A stretch of 64,000 nt of DNA from Lolium rigidum (GCF_022539505.1 NW_025899905.1:62001-126000), one strand, 5' to 3'; shown: positions 45,610-58,526, counted from the stretch's first letter. Program-made: numbers and translations. Notes: a model not told the origin generated them from the sequence alone.

Positions 45610-47212
45610 TTAAACTTTTTTTTTCTTCAGCCTTGCAGCTCTAAGCAACTCTTCTGCTTGTTGCTCATTTGGGTTAGCATTTTCCTTCTCGCTACTTGGT
45701 TCATTCGTAGCACTAGAGAATGCATTCAATTTTTCCTCCAACTTTGGACTAACGGAATCAAGTGCATTTTCTAACAACAAACAACATTCCGTAGATGAGG
45801 CCACATTATGTGCCATAGTATGAAACTTGTGAGATAGTTCCTTCTACCGAAGCATAGCTTCGGGGTTGTGGATTTTCTACAACATTACTTCCTTGCTTGT
45901 CCACTATACTCCCTTTGCTTGCTTCTCTAGTCCATCTCTTCAAGATATAATGTGTTGGCAATGTTTTTGTATTCATCATATCTAGAACTTTCAGCCTATA
46001 TCCACACAATATTCCCGTCCTTTCAAACATTCGACAAGAACATGTTGCTATTTTGTTTAGAAGATCACCTATCTCTAAGCGCTCATCCATAAAAGTTAAA
46101 TCACCATGCAAACTACCAATAGCAACCACATATTTGTTTCTATCCAATACTTTAATGCATGCATCCATGGACCTTTCATACTCACTTTGGAAAGCTTCAA
46201 AAATAATTGGCGTGTACACTTTTCTTGCTTGTACCAACATGGGGGTGCTCATCTTGATTCTTGGTATATTTTTCCTTGATTCAAATTCATTTTCTAGCTC
46301 CTTGTTTCTTTTGTCATCCATTGTCGTTTCAAAATGCTTCAAAAATCTGATAATATGAAAATCAGATTTCTAGTGGTTCTTCAATGCATTGTTGAAGCTC
46401 TCACTTAGTTGTGTAATTTTCACTCCCAAACTGAAGATATCTCTCAGCCCATTTTTCTTTTACCTTGTAGATACTATATAACCAAGTTTGATTATGCACT
46501 TACACCTCATGTTGGCAAATGCTTCCTTGTCCTCATGTCCATAATACAAGCACCAAAATCAGTTAGAATATGTGGTTCTTTATCTTCTTCTTTCTCTTCA
46601 CCACATATTTCAACATCAAGAATAACCCGACAACCAAGGGTGGTCAAGAATGACCCGACAATCAGTTAGTCAACTCTCTCTGCCACTTTGGTTTGTAGAA
46701 AATTTCTATGGTCACGGCAAGTGTAGCCAAGATTGAATGGTCCACCAACTCCACGAGTAGCAAGCTCATTTGCGGCTTTAGGCATAATTCCAGAATCATC
46801 CGCACCTTTGATTTCAAAAGCTTAGAATTCTGAATTTTTCCTTTGGGATACCATGAAGTGGCGGGTTTTGTGGAAAGTGAAGGAGGTGATTGTGTTCAAG
46901 ATCAACATGTGTTACTTCAAAAACTCCAGAACTCCGATCAAATGTAATAGTCATCTTAGCACCACACTTAGTTCTTGTTTCAGCTCTAAAACACTTTTGA
47001 ACGGATTCCCGTTCTCCTTTTTTCCAAAGACCTTCCTTGGCACAAACGTATCTACATGAATGTAATGTACCATCAGACTTGTTCATATTGGTGTATCTCT
47101 TCCTCACTTCAAAGCTTGCACGGCCGCCATATGCAACCCAAAAAAGCCAAGCCTCTCCTTTACTTCTGAATGTCATACCAACTTGAGGCGAGCCCTTGTC
47201 AGATGCCATCAT
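45610..47212 (-). pseudogene. FAR1/FRS-like (MULE-related) protein pseudogene
   Basis: FAR1/FRS proteins are transcription factors derived from Mutator-like transposases. The N-terminal FAR1 DNA-binding domain is at 47212-46816 (GMTFRSKGEAWLFWVAYGGR, CRYVCAKEG, TRTKCGAKMTITFD, DLEHNHLL), with its start at ATG 47210-47212. A frameshift follows; the next frame reads to about 46680 (GPFNLGYTCRDHRNFLQTK). Nearly all of the central MULE transposase domain is deleted. The C-terminal part at 46342-45806 has the SWIM zinc finger CSCRMFERTGILCGYRLKV, in which the usual Cys-x-His reads Cys-Gly-Tyr, and a charged tail follows at 45816-45610. It cannot encode a full protein. A second copy of its N-terminal part begins at 63617. 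Confidence 0.85.
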
Positions 47213-47694
47213 GCATCACCCGATTTATCTGCCATTGCAAACACACACAATCAATTAGTGGTAAGACCAAGTCTGACACTCCAATAGGTTGACATCATTA
47301 TACACTATGTTCAGATACAAAGCATCATAACAGTGAGGTTCAATTAGTGGCAACGCCAAGTCTGACACTCCAACCAATTGACATCATTATTCAGTCGGTT
47401 CATATGCAAATCAGCAGAAAGTAACGAGTATTTCTGGTGCAAATACATGGGCAAATTTTCAAGTCAAATATTGTGTGGTGTGAGAGATACAAAAATGGGA
47501 AGTTGTTTGAGAGGGGAAAAGAGATAGCACGAATCTTGATGCAACATTGACAATCCAAATATGGGTGCGCACCAATCACCTGCTCTGAAAGTCCTCTCTC
47601 ATGAATATGACTAGGTATATTGAAGGGTACATGTAGTGTATATGGAGTATGGAATTCAGCATCAGTCGATAGGAGTCTCATGGAGTACATGAAT
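47213..47694. repeat. Spacer with a direct repeat of about 90 bp
   Basis: caattagtgg...ccaagtctgacactccaa...ttgacatcattat occurs at about 47250-47312 and 47341-47402. This is the sequence between the FAR1-like pseudogene and the broken end of the copia element. No gene and no copia LTR seen. Confidence 0.6.
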
Positions 47695-49980
47695 ACGATA
47701 GCGAGTCGGGTCCGGAAGAGGATCACCATCAATGGAACGGAGGTGGACATTGAGCTCCATAGGAGTCTCAACAATGCGCTCATCACCAAGAGCGGCACGA
47801 GTGAGAAGGTCCTGAATATACTTCTCCTGGGAGATGTAGAAGCCATCAGAGGTATAGGAAACCTCAAGCCCAAGAAAGTAGCGGAGAGGAGCAAGATCAG
47901 TCATGAGAAACTGATCGCGAAGACGGGCCTTGACAAAAGCAATGTACTCAGGGTCGTCGCCTGTGATGATCATGTCATCAACATAAATAAGAAGCAGCGT
48001 CCGACCACGAGAGGATGTGTGGACAAAAAGCGCAGGGTCATGTGCGCTAGGGACGAAACCAGCAGCGGTGACCACAGAGGCAAAACGCTGAAACCAGGCG
48101 CGAGGGGCTTGCTTAAGGCCATAGAGAGAGCGTCGGAGACGACAGACCATGCCATCGGGAACAGAGTAGCCAGGAGGTGGCTGCATGTATACCTCCTCAC
48201 TTAACTCACCGTTAAGAAAAGCATTCTGCACATCAAGCTGAGAGACAGACCAGCGGCGAACAGAAGCAACGGCAAGAAGTGTACGAACAGTGGTCATGTG
48301 AGCCACTGGAGCAAAGGTCTCGTCATAGTCACGGCCATGCTCCTGCTGAAAGCCGCGAGCTACAAGTCGAGCCTTGTAGCGCTCAAGAGAACCATCGGAG
48401 TGAGTCTTGATCTTGTAGACCCACTTGCAGGTGATGGGACGAACAGAGGAAGGAGGAGTGACAACATCCCAAGTGCCAGTACGCTCAAGAGCGGCAATCT
48501 CCTCAGCCATCGCTAGCTGCCATTCGGGATGAGCAAGGGCGTCCCGATAAGAGGTCGGCTCAAGGGCAGCAGAAAGACCGTAGTGAGTGGGAGAATAGCG
48601 ATCAGGAGGAGGACGAGGGGACGAGCACGAAGATGATGAGTCGGCTCGGACGGAGAGGGCATCACATCAGAGGTAGAGGGCATGTCAGGAGAAGCAGCAT
48701 CATCCTCACGGGGACGATGGGAGTAGTGAAAAGGGTAGGGAGGGACGACCGTAGTCGAGGAAGGTGACATGGGAGGGGAAGATGTGGAGGGTGGGGACGG
48801 TGGTGAGGGAGTGTGACCAGTGAGACGCTCAAGAGGAATACCACCCTGCAAGGCTGTGGAGGGCTGAAGGTTGATGAGATAGGTGGAAATAGACACAGCC
48901 TCAGCCCAGAAGTGAGAAGGAAGAGAGGCAGCAATCATCATCGCACGAGCCGTCTCAAGCAGGTGGCGATGCTTGCGCTCAGCCACGCCATTTTGGGCAT
49001 GGGCGCCTGGGCAGGAGAACTGGCCAAGAGTGCCTGCTCGGCAAGAAAACCACGCAACAGCTGGGAGATATACTCACCAGCAGAATCAGCCCGAAAGACA
49101 CGTATAGGCGTGGAAAACTGAGTGTGGACCATGGCAGCAAAGCGCTTGTATATCGAGAGAACCTCACTGCGAGAAGTCATAAAATAGATCCAAGTGTGGC
49201 GAGAGAAATCATCGATAAAAATAACATAGTAGCGTTGGCCCCCCTTAGAAGCAAAGGGAGCGGGACCCCATACATCAGAATGGACCAAATCAAAGGGACG
49301 CTGAGATACAGACTCGCTAGTAGGATAAGGTAACTGATTTTGTTTACCAAGCATACAGCCATGACAACCCTAAAGCGAGACATCTCCTGAGACAGGCCCC
49401 AGAAGACCTCGACGAAGTAAAGACGACAAGCGAGAACCACAAAGATGACCAAGACGATGATGCCACTGCTGAAAGGAGGCGGCAGTGGAAACAACAAGTG
49501 CACGTGGTGCAGTCGATGAAGTGGTGGAAGAAGGAACATGAAGCCAGTCAAGCTCCCAAAGTCCCTGGGAGTCACGGCACCGAGGGCCAGCCCCAACCAG
49601 TGCCCGAGTGTGTGTGTCCTGGACAGAACAGGAATCAACATCAAGAATGACCCGACAACCAGAATCAGTAAGTTGAGCAGCGGAAAACAAGTTCATGGTA
49701 AGACGAGGAACATGAGAAACATCAGGAACTGAAAAGGAGGAAGTAGAAAGAGTGCCACGACTAGCAACAGGAAGAGAAGTACCATCGGCAGTAAGAACAC
49801 GAACAAGAAGAGGAAGAGGTCGAAGAGAAAAAAGAGAGGAAGAATCAGGAGACATGTGAAAAGAAGCTCCAGAATCCAGAACCCACAAAGATGTACCTGA
49901 CTGCGGAGAGGAAACAGCCGCGGAGGCAGCCGTACCCGTCGAGGCTGAGCCGGAGGAGGCAAGGAGACGCTAAAGTCTCG
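47662..49980 (-). pseudogene. Copia pol: protease, integrase, reverse transcriptase (broken)
   Basis: Protease DSGAS at about 49875; the zinc-binding WHHRLGHL before integrase at about 49440; integrase core with [11 protein letters not shown] and FRADSAGEY. After [20 protein letters not shown] the rest of integrase is deleted and a Ser/Pro-rich linker follows (about 48810). Reverse transcriptase (48510-47695) has WVYKIKTHSDGSLERYKARL, LDVQNAFLNGEL, LYGLKQAPRAWF and YVDDMIITGDD. It is joined to unrelated sequence after PDPTRY. Several frameshifts separate the parts. Confidence 0.88.
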
Positions 49981-51027
49981 CTATATCCTGCTTAGTGAAA
50001 CCAGTGGCGACAGGCGCTGAGGGTGGAGCACGAGGAGGCACACCCCGCTGCTTCTGATAGCAGTTAGACTCAAGGTGACCAGGTCTCCGACAGTGAGTGT
50101 AGAACCGAGGAGGGCGAGGGCGACTCCCACCACGAGAAGGGCGGATCCTCCAGAAGCGGCATGCGCTGGTGTGGGTAGAAGCGGCGGTGCAGAAGCAGTG
50201 GGAACTCGAGCAGCAAGAACAGAGGGTGTCCCAAGCAATCCAGCACCACGTAAACGAGTCTCCTCAGCCCGAAGCTCAGTGAGCACCTCTGAGATAGGAA
50301 CACGACCTCGAGCAAACAACTGAGCACGACGAGGCTCAAACTCTGGGCGAAGTCGAGACAGAAACTCATGGATCCTCTGGAAGTCCATATCTGAAAGGAC
50401 TATCCGGCAACATTGGCAAGTACCACAGACAACACTGCGAATAGAGTCAAGCTGGCGCCAGATTGCCGCACTCTGGGTGTAGAACTCATCAACAGTAGAG
50501 TCACCCTGCTGAAGATCATGCTCCTGACGCAACACAGACAAGTAGAGAGAATCCACAGAAGGCTGATAGCGCTGACGAAGGTGAGACCACATCTCGGCAA
50601 CAGTGGCTAGGCCCATAAACTCAGAGGCAAACTGTGGCTGAACACGAGAAAGAACGGCAGCAGCCCTGGCATCCTCATCACACCACTGAGTAAAGGTAGC
50701 GAAACTGTCACGGTAAGAGCCAAGAGCCTCTGAATAAGCAAGTACCTGCTCCTCATATGCCTCATCAGCAGCAGCCTCGGCAGACTTGGCTGCATCCCGA
50801 TCAGCCTGAGTAGCATCCTCAGCAAGGGTCGGCGGCACGGACGGCGGAGTAGGAGGCACAGGAGCAGTGGGGTGCGGCGGACAAGAGACCTCGCCAGTAA
50901 GAACACCCCACAGCTGAAGACCATGCATATGAATGCGCATAAAGGCTGCAAACTCTCCATAGTTGGTACCATCAAAGATCACTGGGCACCGAGGAATACT
51001 GACATATCCAGAGAAGGACGACGCCAT
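49981..51027 (-). pseudogene. Copia gag
   Basis: Starts MASSFSGYVSIPRCPVIFDG at the ATG at 51025-51027; the open frame upstream has no ATG and reads leader sequence. A gag-like region follows (YEEQVLAYSEALGSYRDSFA, YQPSVDSLYLSVLRQEHDLQ). After a frameshift near 50120 the zinc knuckle reads YTHCRRPGHLESNC: the first Cys of the usual CX2CX4HX4C is Tyr. Gag packages the element RNA. Confidence 0.8.
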
Positions 51028-51539
51028 TTTTTTTTCTCGAGATCTAGATCTCAGCCGGATCAGAACCAGCCGTGGCCGAGCAGGGCCGGCCAAGGGCAGG
51101 GCCGACCGGAGAAGGCCAGCCGGAGGTTGAGGCGGCCTGGGCGTCGCCGGCCGGCGGCGAAGTTGGCCGGGGCAAGGCCGGCCGGACTCGGGCAGGGTCG
51201 GGCCGGGCGACACGCGGGAGCAGCCTCGCGAGGCCAGCCGGGGAGGGAGCGGCCGACGGCTGGGGCAACCTGCGGCGGGGCCGGCCGGGACAGAGCTGGC
51301 CGGCGGCGGGGCGGCCAGAGCAGGGCTGGCCGGCGGCAGGAGATGGCTAGAACCCTGCAGATTTTAGCTCGATTGGAAGCTCTAAAGAACGACGAAAAAG
51401 GCCAAATTTCTTGGAAAAACAAGCTCAATCCCGACGAGAACGGGAGAGAAGAAAGAGTGGAGCGGCAGCGGCCAGAAGGATCATCGGCGGCGGCGTGGAT
51501 CGAGCACGGAGTTGCAACCACTAGTAGGAAAAGCCTCAT

Positions 51540-51770
51540 CAGTGGCGCACGAAAATTTGATTCTGTGGCGCACGGGTGGTGCGCCACAGAAACGTCGCCA
51601 CAAAAATAAGCTTTCTGTGGCGCACCTGGTCGTGCGCCACGAAATAAGGTTTCCGTGGCGCACCGGGCCAGGTGCGCCACAGAAATAAGTAGTTCCGTGG
51701 CGCATGTGATGTAGCTGCGCCACGAAACAAATGCGCCACGGAATTATTTTTTGGTGCGCCACAGAACTAT
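51540..51770. repeat. Left subterminal repeat array of the CACTA element
   Basis: About five forward gtggcgca[c/t] and six reverse [g/a]tgcgccac motifs, mostly as inverted pairs. In En/Spm such motifs are the binding sites for the TNPA-type protein. Confidence 0.88.
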
Positions 51771-52024
51771 GTACAGGTATACTCGATTTTGTGCTCCCCG
51801 GTGTATTATACGGGTTTTATACTCGGTTTTATACACCGTATACAGAGTTATATACTGATATAATATAGACAGATATAATATGGACATATATAATCATCAC
51901 ATCATCATCACATTACTTAGAGCCCGATCGAGTTATACATATAGCTCCATACAACTCATAATCCATGCAAATTAAGAAAGTTCTCATCATCTCTAGATAC
52001 AAACGAAGTGACACCGGCCGCCGC

Positions 52025-52262
52025 CTACACTAGGATGAAATAGAGTACCGCCGCGACGATGGTGAGCAAGAGCGAGAGCACAAGGAAGGTCTTCATCTTG
52101 CTCTTGTTCGCTTGGTGCGCCCTCCACTTGGCAACCGCCTCGTGTCTAGTCGGGTACCCTTTGTAGCGGTTGCTCGCTGAACTTGTGCACCTGTTTCTTG
52201 CACTCCTCCCACTCCTCGTACACTCCTGGAACCCGTCCCTCGAACACGACGTAGTACGTCAT
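52025..52262 (-). pseudogene. RNase H1 N-terminal (viroplasmin-type) domain with C-terminal membrane anchor, one frameshift
   Basis: The ATG at 52260-52262 opens MTYYVVFEGRVPGVYEEWEE, then CKKQVHKFS. This is the typical RNase H1 N-terminal/viroplasmin motif (YYVVF.GR.PGVY..W.EC..QV), which binds RNA-DNA hybrids and dsRNA in known family members. After one extra base near 52163 the next frame continues NRYKGYPTRHEAVAKWRAHQ, as the domain requires, then KSKMK and a hydrophobic stretch TFLVLSLLLTIVAAVLYFIL before the stop (cta at 52025-52027). The hydrophobic end suggests a tail-anchored membrane protein of about 79 residues (inference). No RNase H catalytic domain is attached. It lies 3' of the Ulp1-like gene in the same orientation, within the CACTA element. 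Confidence 0.7.
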
Positions 52263-52555
52263 CTCTATGGACACAAGGCATATTAGTATATAACACAATG
52301 GAAAGAGTTAGAGGGTTCACATGCATACATATTCACAAGAATTAAAGCAAGGAAATAATAATAAACCTAAAAGAAATATAGCATCGGTATCACATAAGTA
52401 ATATGGTTCAACGATAACGACTACAATAGTAACTGAAGTCCAACAACGACGACCACCGTTTCGAGCAAATTAAGCAAGTTTAGTTTACAACACGGTGCAA
52501 ATTGTCTATCGATTCAAAGTAATGCTAGGCACACTGGCCTCGGTCAACGAGACGT
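52263..52555. other. Spacer inside the CACTA element
   Basis: AT-rich, no gene seen. Confidence 0.5.
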
Positions 52556-55500
52556 CTTCTTGAGCGGCTCCGGGAACGGCTTGTACAAGTCCTTCGTCGT
52601 CCACGTCCTTCCATCACCCTGCTTATGTAGGCGTTCTTCGATATCCCTCTTAGGCAACGCTCTGGCTACGTGTAAGAGCCCCGATCCGTTGGATACATCT
52701 TGTAAGATAATTTCCGAGAGCTTTACTTGGATGCGATGGAAGTCTTCTCTAAGATCATCATCACTGATTTCCTCGACATTTTAATGGGGTCTCGCTTACT
52801 AGGTGGCGAGACATCATCTCCGCATCCTCGACAAACCCTTTAAGGTGATGGAGGACATAGAAGGCCTCCTTAATGCTGCCAGCTGGCTGCTTGATACAAG
52901 GGAAGTTGATCACGTGCTTGAACCCGATCTTTTTAGTGTCCGGCCTGATATATTGCCCATTCTTGTCGAAGGTGCCTCCACTTTTGGAGTAGCCAAGGAT
53001 AGCCTCATCGAGAACACCCCTTATTCTCGTGTAGTCTTTCTTCGTCGTCGTACTCGACGAGTCAAAATACTGGGCTAGTGACCACTTTGGATCTAGGATG
53101 ATGAGTGTGCAGTATTTGTCCCTGCTCAACACATGCAATTGAAATGGAATGTTGGAAATGATCGGCAATGGAAGAAATATATAAGAAAGCATAAGTTACG
53201 ACGGCCGTGAGCGGATGTGTACTTACTCGGGAAAGACAGACAGAAGAATGGTGTTGCTCTCTTTGTGCATGAGCATGAAGTTCTGGAGGTACCGCACCGC
53301 CTTGGTCCGTGTCCTTGAGCCGTCCTGGAGCTGGCTATCGCGCATGTAGTAGGGATCCGCTACCGCGATGTGGCGGGGTCTCTCTCTGTTGATCTTCATC
53401 TGAAGATTGATCGCGTATAGGCGGACCAAGTTATAGTCGAGCCGTTTCGAGTGAAATAGATTGAAGACGTCCTCGAACGCTATGAAGAAGATATCCGCGG
53501 GGTCTTCATTGACGAAGTTCTGGTTGGACGGCACCTTGACCGAGAACACCGGGTAATTTGGATCCTTTTCTTTAAGAAGGACGCTCTCTTGATAATGAAT
53601 AGAGTGCTGCAAAGGGAGCATTTGTCCACTTGCGAGGTGTTCCATGTCCGGAGGCAGTATAGGTTTACCAGCTTCATGACACCGGGGCAAGCCATCCGGT
53701 GTAGGTGGTACCATGTCGTCGGCCCGGATCCTCTTAGGAGAAGGCTGGCTCGAAGATGCGCCCTTCTTGGCTCCTCTCTTCCTTCCCTTCTTCACTTGAC
53801 CTACTGGGGGTGCTTGTGGTGCTGATGGTGATGCTTCGGGTGCTGGTGGTGCTTCTGAGGTTGCTGGGGTTGATTTGGGTGGATCCCCGATGATCGTCTT
53901 ACGCAGCGTGTTAGGGCTGAAAACGGTAGCAGAGCTTGACTTGAGCTGGATTGCCGGCCCTCCGGAGGAGTGTCTTGAGAAAGACCCGTGAAGACCAGGC
54001 GCTGCTTCGTGACTGTAGGGGGACGACTAAGTTGATCGCCGTGTGTGCGGAAGGCTTGTTCATCCATAGGAGGCATGTACATATCTTGGCTGCAGGCGCC
54101 AGTGTTGATGTAGGCATCGATGTCATCATCATCATCTACATCGTTGCCATCAAGTGGCGCCATGTCCTGGACCTTAGGTGGTGGCGGTTGCGATGCCGCC
54201 GCTTGGCGTACCGTGCGTCTAGTAGACGGTCGTTGCGGTAGCGCTCCCAACAACTGTTTGTGGCGTCTGGTGGTGACGGCGATCGTCGGTTCCTTCCGGG
54301 TGGCGGCGGCGACCGTCGGTTCCTTCGAGTAGTGGGGGCGGCGACCGCCGTTTCCTTAAGGGTGTCGTCGGCGTTGGCGATCTTGGGCCGGATGATAGGG
54401 GAGGTGGCGCCGGTGCTTCTCTTACAACTCGGAAGACCCCCCCCAGACGAATCTGGTTCGGCCATTTCATAAGCCATGAGGTGCAATCCCCAAGGGGCAA
54501 AACGTCGCCTTCTTCTGTGCCCGGAGGTTGAAAGGGGGGGATGGCGTAGCGGTACTCCGGCACTACCATTACCAACTTGACCTTCGCCACGTCTTCCGTC
54601 AATGTAGCGCCATGCATAACGCGGGAAGCCATGACATAGCCGCTAGCAACTTCCACCAACTTGCCACCGGGCTCCACCGTTTGCAGAAGTATGCATTGTT
54701 CATCCTGAGTCAGGGGCGCCAAGTTGGGCATCGTGAGATGGCAGTCACGAAAGGCATATATAGTTAAAGAAGATGACGCGAAGGAGTAACTAATGAGTTT
54801 ACCTCCTTGATGGCGTCGATCTCGGCTACTGTCGATACAAGGGCGGCGGTTGGGGGCGTCGATGCGACCAGTTGGAGCTGCGGCGGCGGTTGGAGCTGCG
54901 GCGACTGGTGGAGCCCCGACGCCAGCGTCGGGTGGAGCGGCACCGTCGGCGACACGTGGAAGCTTGAGTTGCTGCCGCTGATGCTGGGCACATGTATCGG
55001 CCCCACTTGACCTCACGCATTCCAAGCAGCTAACCCCTCCATCAACCCGGGGGGATGATCCGCCGGATCTTCTCGTCCAATAACTTGTTCATCATCTCCG
55101 TGTTCTCCACAGCTTTTCGGCCACCAGCTTCTCTAGTGACTCCACCTTCTTCTTCAGCTCTCGAACCTCGGATTTATCCTTAGCCGATGACCTCCTCCAG
55201 CTTTCTCGTCTTGGCATCCGATCCGTAGTACTCGGATAGCTTCATACTTGTGCCAAAGCCGGACACACGGCCACCCGACGTCGGTGGCTTGTCTGGCTCC
55301 CTCTCCTTGTACTTGTTCATCGCCCTGTTGAAAGGCGTGTCCCACGGTTCCGTCGACCCCCGGGACGACGGGCCAGCCTTCGTCAACTCTTCATCCTTTA
55401 GACAAAGGAACTTAAGGTTAGCCCATTTGGCTTCATTGCCTAATAAGATGAGCGAAATAATATAGAACTATCCTTACCAGGTACTTCTCGAAATCCCTCA

Positions 55501-56520
55501 CATCTTCGTGATCCGTAATAAATTCCCCCGTCTTCCGAGTCTAAGTAGTAGCGGGACCGGACAAAGTTCCTAGCCTGTTCATCCCGGATTTTGTGCCGTG
55601 GGTTTTCTTTCCCGGCACGTACCATCTCGGCATCCTCCTTGTCCCAAGTGGGCTGTTTTCCTCGGTAACCGCCGCTTCCGCAATGGTGGGTCCCTAAGTT
55701 CAAATCCCGCATTTTCTTCCCCCAGGCGGTCCATTTTTTAACAGCGTCACTCCGTAAGTAAGACTTGAATGCATTAAAGTCTTCTAAGGAGAGCGACGGG
55801 TCTTTGCTACTTATCCTCTCCCAGCTTTCACCGGCCTCGATCTTTCCCTTCAGCCGGTTCTTCCCAGCTGCTCAAGGCGGTGCTCATCTTCGTGAGAGCT
55901 AAAGAGTCCACCTTCTTATTTAACGGCTCCGGGAACGTGTATCGTTGGTGAAGCTTCTGGAGGAGGGATTGGGCGATAGCCTCGTTCTCCTTGCTTCTGA
56001 GGTCCTGAGTTAGGATCGGCACGGTTTCACGGACGATGCACCCTAGTTGCATGCCGTACCCTTTGGCAACCCACGAAGGCTCCAAGGGTAGGCCACTTTC
56101 GGAGACTACCGTGAAATGATCGGTGACGTTGGCGAGCACTTGCGGCCTCCGATCCCTCCTTGGCCTCCCCGCCGTCCTCTTCTTCTTACCCTCCTGAGGG
56201 TTGCCGCCGCTATCACCTTCCGTGCGGTTGGCCGCGTTCTCTTCACCGGCCGTCTCTTCACCGGTCCGGGCGGCGTCGTCCCAGGTATCGTCATCGTCGC
56301 CGGTGTCGGCGGCGGCCCCCGGCCCTCTCCCTCGGAGGCGGTGTCCCGGCCCTCTCCCTCGGAGGCGGCGTCCCGGCCCTCTTCCTCATCGTCGGGCGAC
56401 TCGGCGGCGGCCTTCCGGGGCTGCTCGTAGCCCTCCCGGAAGTCCTTGTTGGCCTCTCTCGCTTCTTCGTTCGGCTCCTGGGCTTAGAAGTGTTGCCCGA
56501 CATGTTTATTTGCACTTCAT
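52556..56520 (-). pseudogene. CACTA second gene: Transposase_24-like, DUF8039-like and Ulp1-protease-like parts
   Basis: Multi-exon minus-strand gene. From 5' to 3': Pro/Arg-rich part (about 56480-56150); Transposase_24-like (Ptta/En/Spm) parts with WVAKGYGMQLGCIVRETVPI (56070), MRDLNLGTHHCGSGGYRGKQ (55712) and STEPWDTPFNRAMNKYKERE (55350); a DUF8039-like part with GKLVEVASGYVMASRVMHG and YRYAIPPFQPPGTEEGD (about 54670-54500); Ser/Pro/Arg-rich linkers; a Ulp1-like C48 part with FNLFHSKRLDYNLVRLYAIN (about 53440), DKYCTLIILDPKWSLAQYFD (about 53110) and FPCIKQPAGSIKEAFYVLHH (about 52910); and a C-terminal part to about 52556. A possible first exon is 58188-58352 (ATG at 58350-58352, donor tcg|gtgagc). 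Exact exon joins cannot be set by eye and some frames look broken. Domain names are from memory. Confidence 0.65.
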
Positions 56521-58187
56521 TAAAAAGAGGCAACAAGTTAGTACAAAAGTCAACCAGAAAATTCGGCATGACTTTTGCTAATTTTTCTACGTAGGAGTGC
56601 CCATTTCTCAACCGAAAAGGAAGTTAATCAACGCTTCGGGAGAAATGGGCAACTCAATGAAATCCCTGCAAAACCTGGAGCCCACATTCATCACCATATT
56701 CACAGATTCTAACCATGTTCATCATCATACAAAATTGTATCCAAATACTACTACATCAAAATCTGGAGCATCAAAAACCTGGAGCATCAAAACCTAGAGC
56801 ATCTACAAAAAACCTGAGCATCAAAAACCCGAAGCATCAAAACCTGGAGCTACAACTACATCAAAATCTGAAGCATCAAAACCTGAAGAATACAACTACA
56901 TCAAAACCTGGAGCATCAAAACCTGGAGCACTACAAATCTGGAGCACTACACAACCTGGAGCACTACACAACCTGGAGCACTACAAAAACCAGAGTACAT
57001 TAAATGAATTCAAATAGTAGTAGCATTTCATGTACTAGTAGCATTATAGAGCATAAACAAGCATACAAGCTTATAGAGCAAGCCAACCGATAGCTACGCC
57101 AACATGTGACTTCAAATGAAAATGCTATTATTCCAGATATAATTAAATAGCATTCCAATTTTTTATGTACCCTGGATCAGTAGCATGCATTTGACCAAAA
57201 GGAAGCGAAGTAAAGTTAATATAGCAGCAACTATATATGAACCAAGCTACTGCATTTTCCATTTCATCTAAACCAACATAAATCAACTAAATGAACCTAG
57301 CTAGCTACCGCATTTTGCATTTCATCTAAACCAACTAAACCAACTATATAAATTGCTTACCATTTCATTTTGCATTTCCTACTGCATTCATTTTCAACCA
57401 AAAAATTAGTTTCAAACCGTAGAGCAGACATGATGCAATTTCATTTTATTAACCAGAGAGCAACATGAGCAACATAAGTCATTTACTTATTACTAGTCAC
57501 TCATAAAGCAGCATCCAGCTCACCCAAAAATCAAACAGACAAGCAATGAATAAAGAAAACAAAAGCTTCTATCACAAGCAATTTGAACCAAGTAGCAATT
57601 TATGGCAAGCATGAGCATGAGCAAGCATTTTTTCATTTCATTATTGTTATGAGCATCAGCATGCCCACAGCAGCACCAATAAGCAGTAGCAGTTTATGGC
57701 AAGCATGCACTGGTTTAATTACTGTAACACACTAAATAGTATTGGCATAATCATGCACTTGATAATTGCAATATGGTTGTTCATTTAAAAATACTACTTA
57801 TTGCTATATCAACCAGTACCTACTTCATTTGCAAGTAGCATTAGGCATTTTCATTTGCATTTGCATTAGGCATTTGATAGATGGATCAATCATGTTGCTT
57901 TGTCCCTTGTTTCGTTCCATTTGACCACAATATTGCAGAATCTTTATTTCAAAATCTTTATTTGCAACCAGTAGCATTTTAAAATCTCTAGTGAGCATGA
58001 GCATGAGCATGAGAATTCGCCCTAACTAGCAGGAACCCTAAAGCATTTCAATTTGCAAACAGAGACTATGAACTCCAATGAACCCTAACTAGCAGGAACC
58101 CTAGCCGGGAGGGGGAAGGTGGAGGGAAGGGGAGAGGGAGGGAAGAGGGGAGGGGGAAGGTGGAGGGAAGGAGAGAGGGAAGCTCAC
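56521..58187. other. Long AT-rich intron or spacer of the CACTA second gene
   Basis: No coding sequence. It holds the aaaacctggagcatc repeats (about 56750-57000), then AT-rich DNA, and a G/A-rich direct repeat (gggagggggaaggtggaggg at about 58110 and 58150). If 58188-58352 is the first exon, this is its intron. Confidence 0.5.
56750..57000. repeat. Short tandem repeat, unit about 15-18 bp
   Basis: Many imperfect copies of 'catcaaaacctggag', with later copies reading 'cactacacaacctggag'. Confidence 0.8.
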
Positions 58188-58526
58188 CGATGGTGACCGG
58201 TAGCGACGACGGTGGCCTCTCCTCTTCCTCCTCGAGGTGCAGCGGCCTCCTCCTCCTCGATGTGCGGCGGCCTCCTTCTCGGGTATGTCCTCGGCGGCGG
58301 CGTGGCGGTCCTCCTCCTCCTTGATCTGCGGCGGCGGCTCGGGGTTGGGCATCCTGCTCGGCGGCGGCGTGGCGGTCCCCTTCCTCCTCCTCCTCGGCGG
58401 CAGCGGCGCTTGGTGGCGGCGCTTGGCGGCGGCGGTGGTTGCGCTAGGGTTGGCTCGTTGTCGGGGAAGAAACTGCTAGTGTGGGGAGTGGGGAAGAAAG
58501 GTTCAAGTTATTTCACCAAGTGTCTT

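Noticed and set aside
50872..51609. Plus-strand frame of 245 aa over the copia gag start
   Set aside because: Antisense shadow of the GC-rich copia leader and gag; low-complexity Gly/Arg-rich product.
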